NCBI GenBank assembly: GCA_041393395.1 | Contig: JAWKKG010000006.1 | Span: forward strand, 124,001-188,000 | Direction of reading: 5' to 3' | From: JAGQIB01 sp041393395 | GTDB lineage: Bacteria; ARS69 | DNA length: 64,000 nt | Part shown: in pieces, positions 24,751-33,936 of the stretch | Layout of the letters: each line of letters starts with the position of its first letter | Position numbering within the stretch: position 1 is the first letter of the stretch | The notes under the pieces: generated by a model | Told to the model about the DNA's origin: nothing | Database searches by the model: none | The model's input: only the letters and a program-made list of their open reading frames with translations | Program-made: the position numbers and the translations under genes

Positions 24751-25425
24751 TTAGGAGATCGGCGGGCGCCGGAAGGCCGCCGCGACGTTGCCCTGCAGCC
24801 CGCGCCAGCCGCCGCGGTCGGCGGCACCGTCCAGGCCGCGGGCGAGAGCTCCGAGCGGCCCGAAGCGGTGCAGGTAGCCCTCGAGGAACGCGCGACGGTC
24901 GACGTCGAGCGTGAGGAATCCCGCCTCTTCGAACCGCGCCACGAGTCCTTCCACGCTCCCGTAATCGTAGTGGGTCTCCCACGCCTCGCGCCCGCGCACC
25001 CATTCGTGAAACGCGAGCGGTGTGCGACGCGCCACCACGAACTCGAACGCCCGCGGATTCGGAAACGACGTCACGAACAGGCCGCCGGGCTTCAGCACAC
25101 GGAAGATCTCGCGCGCCGCGCGGCGCACGTTCGGCACGTGCTCGAGGACGTAGTTCGCGAACGCGGCGTCGTACGCAGCACTCGCCACGGACGGCATGGT
25201 TTCCGCCGAGCAGATCCAGGCGTTGCGCACGCGGGGATCATCGAGGCGGCAGTCCTCCACGTCGACGCGGTCGCACAGGAAAGAGCGCCCGGCGGCGCTC
25301 AGCTGGTTCTCGATCGACAGGCTGCGTCCCGCGCCGACGGCGAGCACGAGCGCGGGCGCGGCGTCCCGGTCCGGCAGCGCGCGCGCCAGGTGCTCCACGA
25401 GTCGACGTTCCGCGGGCGTCTGCAA
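24751..25425 (-). CDS. Class I SAM-dependent methyltransferase
   Basis: This 224-aa protein of the Methyltransf_11 type has the SAM-binding motif I LVLAVGAGRS near residue 28. An acidic residue follows at the end of the second strand (RVDVEDCRL). The motif IV/post region is AAYDAAFANYVLEHVPNVRRAAREIFRVLKPGGLFV, the usual pattern of small-molecule methylases. The start is a TTG at 25425, six bases after GAGGAG. The substrate is unknown; nearby rmlC and an MFS pump give a loose link to surface sugars, not evidence. Confidence 0.85.
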   Translation of the reverse strand: MQTPAERRLVEHLARALPDRDAAPALVLAVGAGRSLSIENQLSAAGRSFLCDRVDVEDCRLDDPRVRNAWICSAETMPSVASAAYDAAFANYVLEHVPNVRRAAREIFRVLKPGGLFVTSFPNPRAFEFVVARRTPLAFHEWVRGREAWETHYDYGSVEGLVARFEEAGFLTLDVDRRAFLEGYLHRFGPLGALARGLDGAADRGGWRGLQGNVAAAFRRPPIS

Positions 25426-25502
25426 CGTTCACTCCTCGGTGGAGGAAGGCCGGGGGTTCCCCGCAAGGTAGCGCGGACGGACGCCGCGCGGAAACCCGGG
25501 AC

Positions 25503-26735
25503 TCACCGCGGCAACTGATCGGGCACGGGCTCGATGACGCGACTCCGCCCCTCGCGGCGTGCGATCGCCGCCACTCCGAGCGCGCACACGAGCAGGATCG
25601 ACGCCGCGATCCAGAACACCCCGCGCACTCCGACGCCGTTCGCGAGCCAGCCGCCGAGCGACGGTCCGACGAAGAACCCGAAGATCGACGCCGACGCCGC
25701 GAACCCCGCGATCCCGCCGCCGCGACCTTGCGGCGCGCGCCGGCTGATCATCGCGTACAGCACCGGTTGCACCGCCGCGACGCCCACGCCCATCAGAGCG
25801 CGAGAGAACAGCATGCCGGGCACGTGATGCGCGAACGGATGCGCCACCAGCGCCACCGCCGTCACGCCGAGGCCACCGAGGAGCAGGTTCTTGAGGCCGA
25901 AGCGAGCGGAGAGCCGCCCGATGAACGTCGCGGTGAGCAGCGTGAACCCCGCCACGACCGCGAATCCGATTCCGGTCCAGACGGCGGGATCCGCCCCCTC
26001 CTCCAGCAGATCCTCCACGTACAGCGGGAAGACCGGCATCACCATCGAAACGCCCGCCATGGAGACGAGAAGGCCGCCGAGTGCGGCCCGCATGCGCCAG
26101 TCGCCCATCGCGAAGCGGAAGTTGCCGGCGGCCGACGCGCGCTGGGTGGCCGCGGCGCGCGGCGGATCCTGCAGGAACGCGATCACGGCGATCGTGGCGA
26201 GCGCGATCGTGGAGCCCACGGACACGAAGATCCAGCGGAACGGCAGCACCCCCGCGAGCAACCCGCCGATCGCGGGGCCGATCAGACGTCCGGCGGACGC
26301 CGACGCGGAGAGGCGCCCCATCGCGTCCGGCAGCTTCTCGGGCGGCGTGGATGCGGACGTGATCGCGAGGGCCGCCGGAATGAAACCCGTGATCATTCCC
26401 TGGAACAGCCGCAGCAACCAGAACTGAAGCGGCGTCTGCACGAACGCGGCGCCGAGGTTCACCACGGCGAGACCGATGATCGCGCGCGACACCATGTTCT
26501 TGTGACCGTAGCGATCGCCGAGCGCGCCCCATACCGGCGACATGATGCCGGCCGCGAGGAACGGTCCGGAGAAGATCAGACCGGACCAGCGCTCCACCGC
26601 GGCACGATCCGTGACGCCGAGCTCCCGCACGAAGAACGGAATGAACGGAAGCACCGCCGACATCGCCGCCACGGCGAGGAACTGCGTGCCCACGAGGACG
26701 GGCAGATTGTGTCTCCACGCCTCGCGGGAGCTCAA
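25503..26735 (-). CDS. MFS transporter, drug-efflux-like
   Basis: This is a twelve-helix inner-membrane transporter of 410 aa. The loop between helices 2 and 3 has the MFS signature GALGDRYGHKNMVSR, partly repeated in the second half as GRLSARFGLKNLL. RLFQGMITGFIPAA and SAGRLIGPAIGGLL (motif C-like, antiporter type) suggest proton-coupled export like the DHA1 family. The start is a TTG at 26735 overlapping the rmlC stop (TTGA). The substrate cannot be read. Confidence 0.88.
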   Translation of the reverse strand: MSSREAWRHNLPVLVGTQFLAVAAMSAVLPFIPFFVRELGVTDRAAVERWSGLIFSGPFLAAGIMSPVWGALGDRYGHKNMVSRAIIGLAVVNLGAAFVQTPLQFWLLRLFQGMITGFIPAALAITSASTPPEKLPDAMGRLSASASAGRLIGPAIGGLLAGVLPFRWIFVSVGSTIALATIAVIAFLQDPPRAAATQRASAAGNFRFAMGDWRMRAALGGLLVSMAGVSMVMPVFPLYVEDLLEEGADPAVWTGIGFAVVAGFTLLTATFIGRLSARFGLKNLLLGGLGVTAVALVAHPFAHHVPGMLFSRALMGVGVAAVQPVLYAMISRRAPQGRGGGIAGFAASASIFGFFVGPSLGGWLANGVGVRGVFWIAASILLVCALGVAAIARREGRSRVIEPVPDQLPR

Positions 26736-27310
26736 GGAAACCAGGGACCGGGGTACTCGGAGAACGTCGGGTTCGTCCGGTCCCGCTCGGACAGCACCGG
26801 CGTGGCGGTCGGCCACGCGATTCCGAGCTCGGGGCTGTTCCAGAGGATCCCGCGCTCGGTCGCGGGATCGTAATAGCTGCCGCAGCGGTACACGAAGTCC
26901 GCGATCTCCGACGTCACGCAGAAGCCGTGCGCGAAGCCCTTCGGGATGTAGAGCTGGCGGTGGTTCTCGTCCGAGAGCTCCAGCGCGAAGTGCCGCCCGA
27001 ACGTGGGCGACGACTTCCGCAGGTCGACGACGACGTCGAACACGGACCCGCGCGCGCAGCGCACGAGCTTCGGCTGGCCGGGCTCGGTCTGGAAGTGCAG
27101 CGCGCGCACGGTGTGCCGTGCGGAGCGCGAGTGATTGTCCTGGATGAACGTCGCGTCGATTCCCGCGCGGGCGACGAGCTCGTCCCGGAAGGTCTCCAGG
27201 AAGAACCCGCGCTCGTCGCGGAAGACGCGCGGCTCCAGCACGAGCACGCCGGGGAGCGGCGTCCCGAGCACGCGCAGCGAACCGATCTCTTCCCGCAGGG
27301 TCAGGTCCAC
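26732..27310 (-). CDS. rmlC: dTDP-4-dehydrorhamnose 3,5-epimerase
   Basis: This cupin-fold enzyme epimerises C3 and C5 of dTDP-4-keto-6-deoxyglucose in L-rhamnose synthesis for surface polysaccharide. The 192 residues have FRDERGFFLETF, NHSRSARHTVRALHFQ (catalytic His in the LHFQ motif), LVRCARGSVFDVVVDLR, and YIPKGFAHGFCV with YRCGSYYDP. The GTG start follows GGGGAG. The partner genes rmlA, rmlB and rmlD are not in the window. It is only nine bases after rpoD and so may be read from the rpoD operon. Confidence 0.95.
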   Translation of the reverse strand: MDLTLREEIGSLRVLGTPLPGVLVLEPRVFRDERGFFLETFRDELVARAGIDATFIQDNHSRSARHTVRALHFQTEPGQPKLVRCARGSVFDVVVDLRKSSPTFGRHFALELSDENHRQLYIPKGFAHGFCVTSEIADFVYRCGSYYDPATERGILWNSPELGIAWPTATPVLSERDRTNPTFSEYPGPWFP

Positions 27311-27319
27311 GCGTCTCCC

Positions 27320-29059
27320 CTACGGCAGGTCGACGTAGCCCTGCAGCTTCCGCGCCCGCGACGGGTGACGGAGCTTGCGCAGGGCCTTGGACTCGATCTG
27401 GCGGACTCGCTCGCGCGTGACGTTGAAGATCGCGCCGACCTCCTCGAGCGTGCGCGGGCAACCGTCGCCGAGGCCGAAGCGGAGCCGGATCACCTTCTCC
27501 TCGCGGCGCGTCAACGTGGACAGCACGTTCGACATCTGTTCCTGCAGCATCGCGAACGCCGCGGAATGCGCCGGGTTGATCGCCGACGTGTCCTCGATGA
27601 AGTCGCCGAGGTTCGAGTCCTCGTCCTCGCCGATCGGGCGATCCAGGCTGATCGGCTCCTGCGCGGCCTTGAGAACGGACTTCACCTTCTCGACCGGCAT
27701 GCCGAGCTTCTTCGCCACTTCCTCGGGCAGCGGCTCGCGTCCGTACTCCTGCACCAGGCGCCGGCTCGCGCGCACGACCTTGTTGATCGCCTCGATCATG
27801 TGGACGGGCACGCGGATCGTGCGCGCCTGGTCCGCGATCGCGCGCGTGATCGCCTGCCGGATCCACCAGGTGGCGTAGGTCGAGAACTTGTAGCCCTTCT
27901 TGTAGTCGAACTTGTCGACGGCGCGCATCAGGCCGGAGTTTCCTTCCTGGATCAGGTCCAGGAACTCGAGACCGCGGTTCGTGTAGCGCTTCGCGATCGA
28001 GATCACGAGTCGCACGTTCGCCTCGATCATCTCGCGCTTGGCCTGCTCGGTCATCTTCTCGCCGGCGCGGATCTGCGCGCACAGCTCCGCGAGCTCGGGC
28101 GCGGTGCACGTGGCCTCCTGCTCCACCCGCCGGATCTTGCGCTTGGCGTTCTTGATGTTGCGGGCGTGCTCCTCGAGCTCCTCCGGCGTGAGGCGGCCGC
28201 GGCGCTTCGCGGACTTCAGCTCGTTGCCGCGCACGAGGAGGTTGATCTCCTCGGCGGTGAGCCCCGTCGCCTCCTCGACCTGACGCACTTCCTCCTCCGC
28301 CTCGAGGACGCGCGCGTGCAGATCCTTGATGCGCAGCACGAACGCCTCGCCGAGCTTCGGCGACAGCTTCAGATCCCGCAGGTCTTCGTTGATGCGGCTC
28401 CGGTACGTCGCGCGCTTCTTGTCGTACTCGCGACGTTGCTTCTCCGTCCACGACGCGCGCGGCGGCGTGCGACTCAGCTTGTCGAGCTCCGAGTGCGAGC
28501 GCACGATCCGGCGCACGCGGGTGAGCACGGCGCTCTTGTCCGCCTCACCGGGCGTGCCGGTGGGGCCGAACGTGCCGGTGTCCACGCGCACGACGTCGTC
28601 GACCGGCACCTTGCCCTTGTCCATCTTGCCGGAGATCGACGAGAGCTCCTTCACCGAGCTCGCGCTGCGGAACACCGTGAACAGAACCATCTCCTGGCCC
28701 TGCTCGATGCGCTTCGCGATCTCGATCTCGCCCTGCCGATCGAGCAGCGGCACGCGGCCCATCTCGCGGAGGTACATGCGCACGGGATCGTCGAAGCGGA
28801 CGGGCTGCACCGCCGCGACGGGCTCCGCCGGCTTCTTGCGCGCCTTCTTGCGCTCGAGGCGCTGCCGGCCCTCCTCGACCGTATCCACGACGTCGACCTG
28901 GAGCTTGCCGAGCGACGCGTAGATCTCGTCCATCTCCTCGAGACTCGCGTCCTCGTCCAGGAAGTCGTTGATCTGGTCGTACGTCAGGAATCCCTGCTTC
29001 CCGCCCAGCTTCTTCAGGGACTCCATGACCTTGGCGTGCGACTTCTTGGTCTTCGCCAT
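27320..29059 (-). CDS. rpoD: Primary sigma factor, RpoD/sigma-70
   Basis: This is the housekeeping sigma factor, 579 aa. Region 1.1 is present near the N-terminus (LGGKQGFLTYDQINDFL). Region 1.2 (DDPVRMYLREMGRVPLLDRQGEIEIAKRIE) is followed by a non-conserved insert of about 200 residues. Regions 2-4 include RLVISIAKRYTNRGLEFLDLIQEGN, the -10 reading helix YKFSTYATWWIRQAI, and the region 4.2 helix-turn-helix TLEEVGAIFNVTRERVRQIE. The promoters found in the window fit recognition by such a sigma. It is transcribed with dnaG and mutS2. Confidence 0.98.
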   Translation of the reverse strand: MAKTKKSHAKVMESLKKLGGKQGFLTYDQINDFLDEDASLEEMDEIYASLGKLQVDVVDTVEEGRQRLERKKARKKPAEPVAAVQPVRFDDPVRMYLREMGRVPLLDRQGEIEIAKRIEQGQEMVLFTVFRSASSVKELSSISGKMDKGKVPVDDVVRVDTGTFGPTGTPGEADKSAVLTRVRRIVRSHSELDKLSRTPPRASWTEKQRREYDKKRATYRSRINEDLRDLKLSPKLGEAFVLRIKDLHARVLEAEEEVRQVEEATGLTAEEINLLVRGNELKSAKRRGRLTPEELEEHARNIKNAKRKIRRVEQEATCTAPELAELCAQIRAGEKMTEQAKREMIEANVRLVISIAKRYTNRGLEFLDLIQEGNSGLMRAVDKFDYKKGYKFSTYATWWIRQAITRAIADQARTIRVPVHMIEAINKVVRASRRLVQEYGREPLPEEVAKKLGMPVEKVKSVLKAAQEPISLDRPIGEDEDSNLGDFIEDTSAINPAHSAAFAMLQEQMSNVLSTLTRREEKVIRLRFGLGDGCPRTLEEVGAIFNVTRERVRQIESKALRKLRHPSRARKLQGYVDLP

Positions 29060-29086
29060 GCTTCTCCGCTCCTCCGCGGTGGGGTG

Positions 29087-31039
29087 TTATCTCGGCGATC
29101 CGGTCGGGGCGTTCAGGCGCGCGTACGCTCGGGCCAGCTCGGCCTTTCGCGAAACCAGCTCGACGAGCTGCGCCAGATCACCCTTCGCTTTCGCCCTTCT
29201 CAACTCCGTGTCCACGCGACCCATCTCGCGCTGCAACGCGCGCGCCTCGATCTTGATCGCCACGTCGTGCGCGGCGACCTCGCCGTGGGTCGCATACATC
29301 GAATCCATCGCGAGCTCGCCCAGCAGCTCGCGCGCCGCGGGGTCTCCCGCGAACGCTTCCAGCAGGGACGCCGCCGTGATCGCCCTCCCGTGGGAGGACA
29401 TCTCCCAGGCCTTCTCCGCGATCCGGCGCGTGACCGCGTGCTCGAAGTCCGCCGGCCCGAATCGCTCGAGCAGGCGCTCCCCGTGCACCTCGTCGTGCAG
29501 GACGAGGCCCAGGAACGTGAGCTCCACCGGCGGCGGCGGCCCGAACGAGACCGCCAGCGCCTCCGGGAGCTCGCTCGACTCCTCCAGGAACTCCGGCAGA
29601 TCCGGCTCCGGCCCGGGATCGAGTCCGGAGCCCTCCGGCCGCCCGCGCCCGGGCGACGCCTTCCGGACCTTGGCCGCCGGCCCCGGGGCACGAACCCCCG
29701 CCCGGCCGAGCGACGCCTCCCGCGAACGCTCGCGCTCCGCGATTCGCTTCTCGCTCGCGGCCGAGCGCTTCCGCAGCTCGGCGAGCTGTTCCTCCAGGAG
29801 ATCCGTCGGGACCGCGACGCGCATCGAGACTTCCTGCAGCAGGACCCGGCGCCGGATCGCATCCGACACGGGAGTCAACGCCTCCAGCGCCCGCCGCACG
29901 GCCCGCTCGGTCGCGGCTCCGCCCTCGTAGGCGTCGTCGCCGAGGAGAACGTCGATCGGATCGCCGCCCTGCTCGAGACGGCGGGCGAAAGCCTCCGGGC
30001 CCTCGTTCCGCAACAAACTGTCCGGATCCTCGCCCGCCGGCAACATCACGAGCGACAGCGACAGTCCCTCCGCGAGCAACGGCCCCACGCTCGACTCGGC
30101 CGCCTTACGGCCGGCGGCGTCGCCGTCGAACAGCACGGTCACCCGGTCGCAGCTCCGCTTGAGCCACGCCGCGTGGTCCGCCGTGAACGCCGTGCCGAGC
30201 GCCGCCAGCGCGCCGCGGAACCCGTGCGTCGCGAGCGTGAGCACGTCGGTGTAGCCCTCCACCAGGATCGCGGCGCGGTTCTCGCGCAGCGCCGCGGTGG
30301 CCTGCGGGATGCCGTAGAGCGTCTTCCGCTTGCGGAAGAGCGGGGTCTCCGGCGAGTTCAGGTACTTCGGCTCGGTTCCGTCCAGCACGCGCCCGCCGAA
30401 CCCGATCGGCCGGCCGCCCGGCGCGTGGATCGGAAACATGAGGCGACCGCGGAAGCGATCGTAATAGCCGCCCCCGGTGTCGCGCGGGATCGCGAGACCG
30501 CTCTTCTCGAGGATGGGACCGGGAATTCCCTCGTGTGCTGCGATGCGCGCGAACTTGTCCCACGCGGGAGCCGACGCACCGAGCTTGTACTCCTCCACGA
30601 TGTCCCGCGAGAACGCGCGGCGTGCGAGCTCCTCGCGTGCCGCCTGGCCCTCCGGCGCCCCGAGCAGCTTCCGGTAGAGCGCTTCCGCGATCTCGTGCGC
30701 GCGGTACAGGAGATCGAACTCCTCGGTGCCGCGGCCGCCGCTCTCGTAGGCCGAGAGATCCACGCCCGCGCGCGACGCGAGCGCGCGAATCGCCTCCGGG
30801 AACGAGAGGCGATCGTGCTCCATGAGGAACCGGTAGCAGTCGCCGGTCTCGCCGCAGCCGAAGCAGTGCCAGATGTTCCGATCCGGCGAGACGTTGAACG
30901 ACGGCGTCTTCTCCTGGTGGAACGGGCACAACCCCAGGAAGTTCTTGCCCGAGCGCTTGAGCTGCACGTACCCGCCGATCAGATCGACCAGGTCGGTGCG
31001 CTCGCGGATCTCTTCGATCACTCGCTCGGGGATCTTCAA
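29087..31039 (-). CDS. dnaG: DNA primase
   Basis: This enzyme makes RNA primers for replication; 650 aa. The N-terminal zinc finger has LCPFHQEKTPSF and WHCFGCGETGD (Cys-His-Cys-Cys). The TOPRIM core shows AILVEGYTDVLTL and a DGDAAGRKAA acidic pair. A Pro/Arg-rich linker leads to the C-terminal helicase-binding region. The start is a TTG at 31039, five bases after AGGAG, giving the expected MKIPERVIEEIRERTDLV. It is followed 27 bases later by rpoD, the classic macromolecular-synthesis pairing. Confidence 0.97.
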   Translation of the reverse strand: MKIPERVIEEIRERTDLVDLIGGYVQLKRSGKNFLGLCPFHQEKTPSFNVSPDRNIWHCFGCGETGDCYRFLMEHDRLSFPEAIRALASRAGVDLSAYESGGRGTEEFDLLYRAHEIAEALYRKLLGAPEGQAAREELARRAFSRDIVEEYKLGASAPAWDKFARIAAHEGIPGPILEKSGLAIPRDTGGGYYDRFRGRLMFPIHAPGGRPIGFGGRVLDGTEPKYLNSPETPLFRKRKTLYGIPQATAALRENRAAILVEGYTDVLTLATHGFRGALAALGTAFTADHAAWLKRSCDRVTVLFDGDAAGRKAAESSVGPLLAEGLSLSLVMLPAGEDPDSLLRNEGPEAFARRLEQGGDPIDVLLGDDAYEGGAATERAVRRALEALTPVSDAIRRRVLLQEVSMRVAVPTDLLEEQLAELRKRSAASEKRIAERERSREASLGRAGVRAPGPAAKVRKASPGRGRPEGSGLDPGPEPDLPEFLEESSELPEALAVSFGPPPPVELTFLGLVLHDEVHGERLLERFGPADFEHAVTRRIAEKAWEMSSHGRAITAASLLEAFAGDPAARELLGELAMDSMYATHGEVAAHDVAIKIEARALQREMGRVDTELRRAKAKGDLAQLVELVSRKAELARAYARLNAPTGSPR

Positions 31040-31047
31040 CGCCTCTC

Positions 31048-33429
31048 CTACTTCAACTCGACCAGCGTGACGCCGTCGCCGCCCTCGGCCGGCTGGCCGA
31101 GGCGGAACGCCTTCACGCGTCGATCCTGCTTGAGCTGCTCGGTGACGGCGCCCCGCAGGGCGCCCGTTCCCTTGCCGTGAATGATGCGGAGCCACGTGCC
31201 ACCGGACACGACGAGACCGTCCAGCGTGCGGTCGACCTCGCCCACCGCCTCGTCCACCGTGCGGCCGCGCAGGTCGAGCTCGAACGAAGTCGTGCCTTCC
31301 GGCGTCTTCGTGGTGGCCGCGCGTTCGGGGCGCGGTGTCGACGTACCGTTCCGGCCGCCGTTCACGATCTCCAGCGCGGAGACCGGCACCTCCACCCGCA
31401 ACGCGCCGACGGACACGGGCACCTTCCCGTTCGAGCCGGGCGGGCTCAGCACCACACCCTTCCAGTTCATGCTGGGAATGCGAACCCGCGTGCCCGCCAC
31501 GAGATCCTCGGCCGACGCCGGTCGCGCCGGGGCCGACTCCTCCTTCTGCGCGGACGCGAGCTGACGGTCGAAGGACTTGCCGAGCTCGCCGAGACGCGTG
31601 CGCGCCCGGCCAGCCGCGCGGCCGCCGGTGCCATCGGACTTCACCGCATCCAGCAGCTCCGTGAGCTCCGACTTCGCCGCGTCCACGAGTCGCCGCGCGT
31701 CCTCCAGCGCCTGCTGCTTCAGTCGCGCGCGCTCGTCGGCCACGCTCTTGAGCCGGCGATCCAGCTGCTCGCGCGCGTGCTCGGCCGACGCCCGCTCGAC
31801 CTCGAGCTCGGCGAGCTTCGAGTCCAGCTCGCGACGTCGATCCGTGAGGTCGCGCAGCAGACCCTCGATCGCCTCGCGCTCCTCGCCGAGATGCGAACGC
31901 GCCTCCTCCACCAGCCGGTCCGGGAATCCGAGCCGGCGCGCGATGGACAGCGCCTCGGACGCGCCCGGCACGCCGAGCAGGAACCGGTACGTGGGAGCCA
32001 GCGTCTCGCGATCGAACTCCAGCGACGCGTTGTCGAGGCCCGACGTCTCGTGCGCGAACACCTTGAGCGCGCCGTAGTGCGTGGTCACGATGCCGCGGGC
32101 ACCGCGCCGGTTCAGCTCGGCGAGGATCGCCTTGCCGAGGGCCGAACCCTCTTCCGGATCGGTGCCCACCCCGAGCTCATCGAGCAGGACGAGCGTGTCC
32201 GGCCCCGCCTCGGCGAGCATCTCGATCACGTTCGCCATGTGCGACGAGAACGTGGACAGGCTCGCCTCGATCGACTGCTCGTCGCCGATGTCCGCGAACA
32301 CGTCCCGCAGGATCGGGAGCTTCGTGCCCTCCGCGGCCGGCACGTGCAGCCCGCACTGGTGCATGAGCACGACGAGGCCGACCGTCTTGAGCGCGACCGT
32401 CTTGCCGCCCGTGTTCGGGCCCGTGATCACGATCAAAGACGCAGCGTCCCCCCCGAGCGTCAGGTCCAGCGGCACGACCGGATCCTCGGAGCCGAGCCGC
32501 GCGAGCGCGAGCAGCGGATGCCGCGCCCGGACGAGCTGAATCTCGCCCTCGGTCGCGGGCAGGGCCGGGATCGCGTCGAGGTCGCGGGACAGGCGGCCGG
32601 CGGCATACGTCGCGTCGAGATCCGCGAGCGTGCGTTCGTTGTGCGCGAGCGACGGGAGCTCCGCGCGCACCGCATCCGAGAGCTCGGCGAGAATGCGACG
32701 GATCTCCTCCGCCTCCGCACTGCGCAGCTCCGCGAGCTCGTTGTTCAGCGGCACGGCGGACGGCGGCTCGAGATACACGGACTGTCCGGAGCCGGATTGA
32801 CCGTGCACGATGCCGCCGTCTCCGTGGATGCGATCGCGCCGCACCTGGAGCAGGTAGCGATCGTTCCGCAGCGTGAGCACGGGGTCCGCGTCCGGACCGG
32901 CGAGCGATCGCGAGATCTTGCGCAGCAGCGCGTTCACCTGCTCGCGCACGCGGTCCTTCTCGCGCCGGATCTTCCGCAGCACGGGGGTCGCGTTGTCGCG
33001 GACCTCGCCGTCCGGATCCAGGTGCCGGTCGATGACCTCGCGCAGCTCCGGCAGCGGAGCGAGACCGCGCGCCCGCCCCCAGAGCTCGGGCAACGCTTCG
33101 TTCCGCTCGTGCAGGACCCGCTGCAGGCGCTGGACGACGTGGAGCGACTTCGCCACGGGCGCGATCCGGGCGCCCGACCCGATCGCGCCGATCGGCTCGA
33201 TCTCCGTGATCGTGGGGCCGAGGTCCGGGAGACCGTGGATCGGCAGGTCCGAATCCTCGAGGATCCGGCGGATCTCGGTCACGGCGCGATGCTGCCGGGC
33301 GAGGAACGCCGGGTCGACGCTCGGCTCGAGCGCCTCCAGACGCCGGATGCCGCCCGCACAGGTGGCCCGATCGACGAGTGCGCCCCGGATTCTCGAGAGC
33401 TCCAGGACACGCAGGGAGTGTTGATTCAA
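31048..33429 (-). CDS. mutS2: MutS2 ATPase/endonuclease with Smr domain
   Basis: MutS2 lacks the mismatch-recognition domain of MutS. It is linked to suppression of recombination and, in some bacteria, to rescue of collided ribosomes. The 793 residues hold the core/lever (1-300), the ATPase with Walker A GPNTGGKT, Walker B LVLLDELGVGTDPEEG and TTHYGALK, a long coiled coil (about 500-620), a KOW-like segment, and a C-terminal Smr nuclease domain (LDLRG, IHGKGTGAL). The start is a TTG at 33429 four bases after GGAGG; the length then matches B. subtilis MutS2. It is first in the operon with dnaG and rpoD. Confidence 0.95.
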   Translation of the reverse strand: MNQHSLRVLELSRIRGALVDRATCAGGIRRLEALEPSVDPAFLARQHRAVTEIRRILEDSDLPIHGLPDLGPTITEIEPIGAIGSGARIAPVAKSLHVVQRLQRVLHERNEALPELWGRARGLAPLPELREVIDRHLDPDGEVRDNATPVLRKIRREKDRVREQVNALLRKISRSLAGPDADPVLTLRNDRYLLQVRRDRIHGDGGIVHGQSGSGQSVYLEPPSAVPLNNELAELRSAEAEEIRRILAELSDAVRAELPSLAHNERTLADLDATYAAGRLSRDLDAIPALPATEGEIQLVRARHPLLALARLGSEDPVVPLDLTLGGDAASLIVITGPNTGGKTVALKTVGLVVLMHQCGLHVPAAEGTKLPILRDVFADIGDEQSIEASLSTFSSHMANVIEMLAEAGPDTLVLLDELGVGTDPEEGSALGKAILAELNRRGARGIVTTHYGALKVFAHETSGLDNASLEFDRETLAPTYRFLLGVPGASEALSIARRLGFPDRLVEEARSHLGEEREAIEGLLRDLTDRRRELDSKLAELEVERASAEHAREQLDRRLKSVADERARLKQQALEDARRLVDAAKSELTELLDAVKSDGTGGRAAGRARTRLGELGKSFDRQLASAQKEESAPARPASAEDLVAGTRVRIPSMNWKGVVLSPPGSNGKVPVSVGALRVEVPVSALEIVNGGRNGTSTPRPERAATTKTPEGTTSFELDLRGRTVDEAVGEVDRTLDGLVVSGGTWLRIIHGKGTGALRGAVTEQLKQDRRVKAFRLGQPAEGGDGVTLVELK

Positions 33430-33635
33430 GCGGCCTCCCGGGCCCGAACACCCGGCCGGAGGTGATCGGGCGGGGCCTGCGCTCGGGAAGGAACGACGGC
33501 CCGGCGCGATCCCGCCGGAGACGGGAACGCCGCGGCGCCGTACGGTCGTACGCCCGGCTCCGCGGCATCCCCGCAAGTCTTTCATTTTGCGCGTGTTACC
33601 CGCAGGTCAACCAGGGGGCGGGTCGGGCGCTTGAC

Positions 33636-33665
33636 AAAATAGGCATCCGGGCGGGGCGCTGTCAA
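33636..33665 (-). promoter_or_regulatory. Promoter of the mutS2-dnaG-rpoD operon
   Basis: On the minus strand a perfect -35 TTGACA (33665-33660) and -10 TATTTT (33641-33636) are 18 bases apart. The sequence around them is an inverted TTGACA/TGTCAA pair. The untranslated leader to the TTG start of mutS2 would be about 200 bases; I see no gene in 33430-33753. Confidence 0.65.
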
Positions 33666-33753
33666 GGGGTGGGCGTTTCTTGCGGGATTTCGGGCTCCGC
33701 CAGCGTAGCCCGAGAATCTGGGATGGTGCCGACCGAGTGCGGCCGCCCGAGCG

Positions 33754-33936
33754 CTACGGCGTGCACCCCCGGCTCATCCCGGACCCGATCGACCCGAAGT
33801 CGACGACGTTCACCGTCCCGTCGCAGTTGAAGTCCGACGTGCGGACGTGGGGGAAGGGAGGCACTCCCTGCGCCCTCTGGTGCAGTTCGATGATGGACGG
33901 GCGGATCGCACCGCGTCGCCCGAGATACGTTCGCTG
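33754..33936 (-). pseudogene. Duplicated dockerin-like tail, lacks a start
   Basis: This is a 183-bp tandem duplicate of the 3' end of the neighbouring gene, in the same frame but after its stop codon. It encodes RTSDFNCDGTVNVVDFGS and ends SRGCTP, against NIIDLGAIAAGLNHGCTP in the parent. No start codon or ribosome site precedes it, so it is translated only if the upstream stop is read through. It is either a decaying duplication or the tail the protein formerly had. Confidence 0.75.

Noticed and set aside
26927..31180. A 1417-residue open frame on the plus strand
   Set aside because: It is antisense to rpoD, dnaG and rmlC, which have clear family motifs. High GC keeps antisense frames open; no ribosome site or domain supports it.
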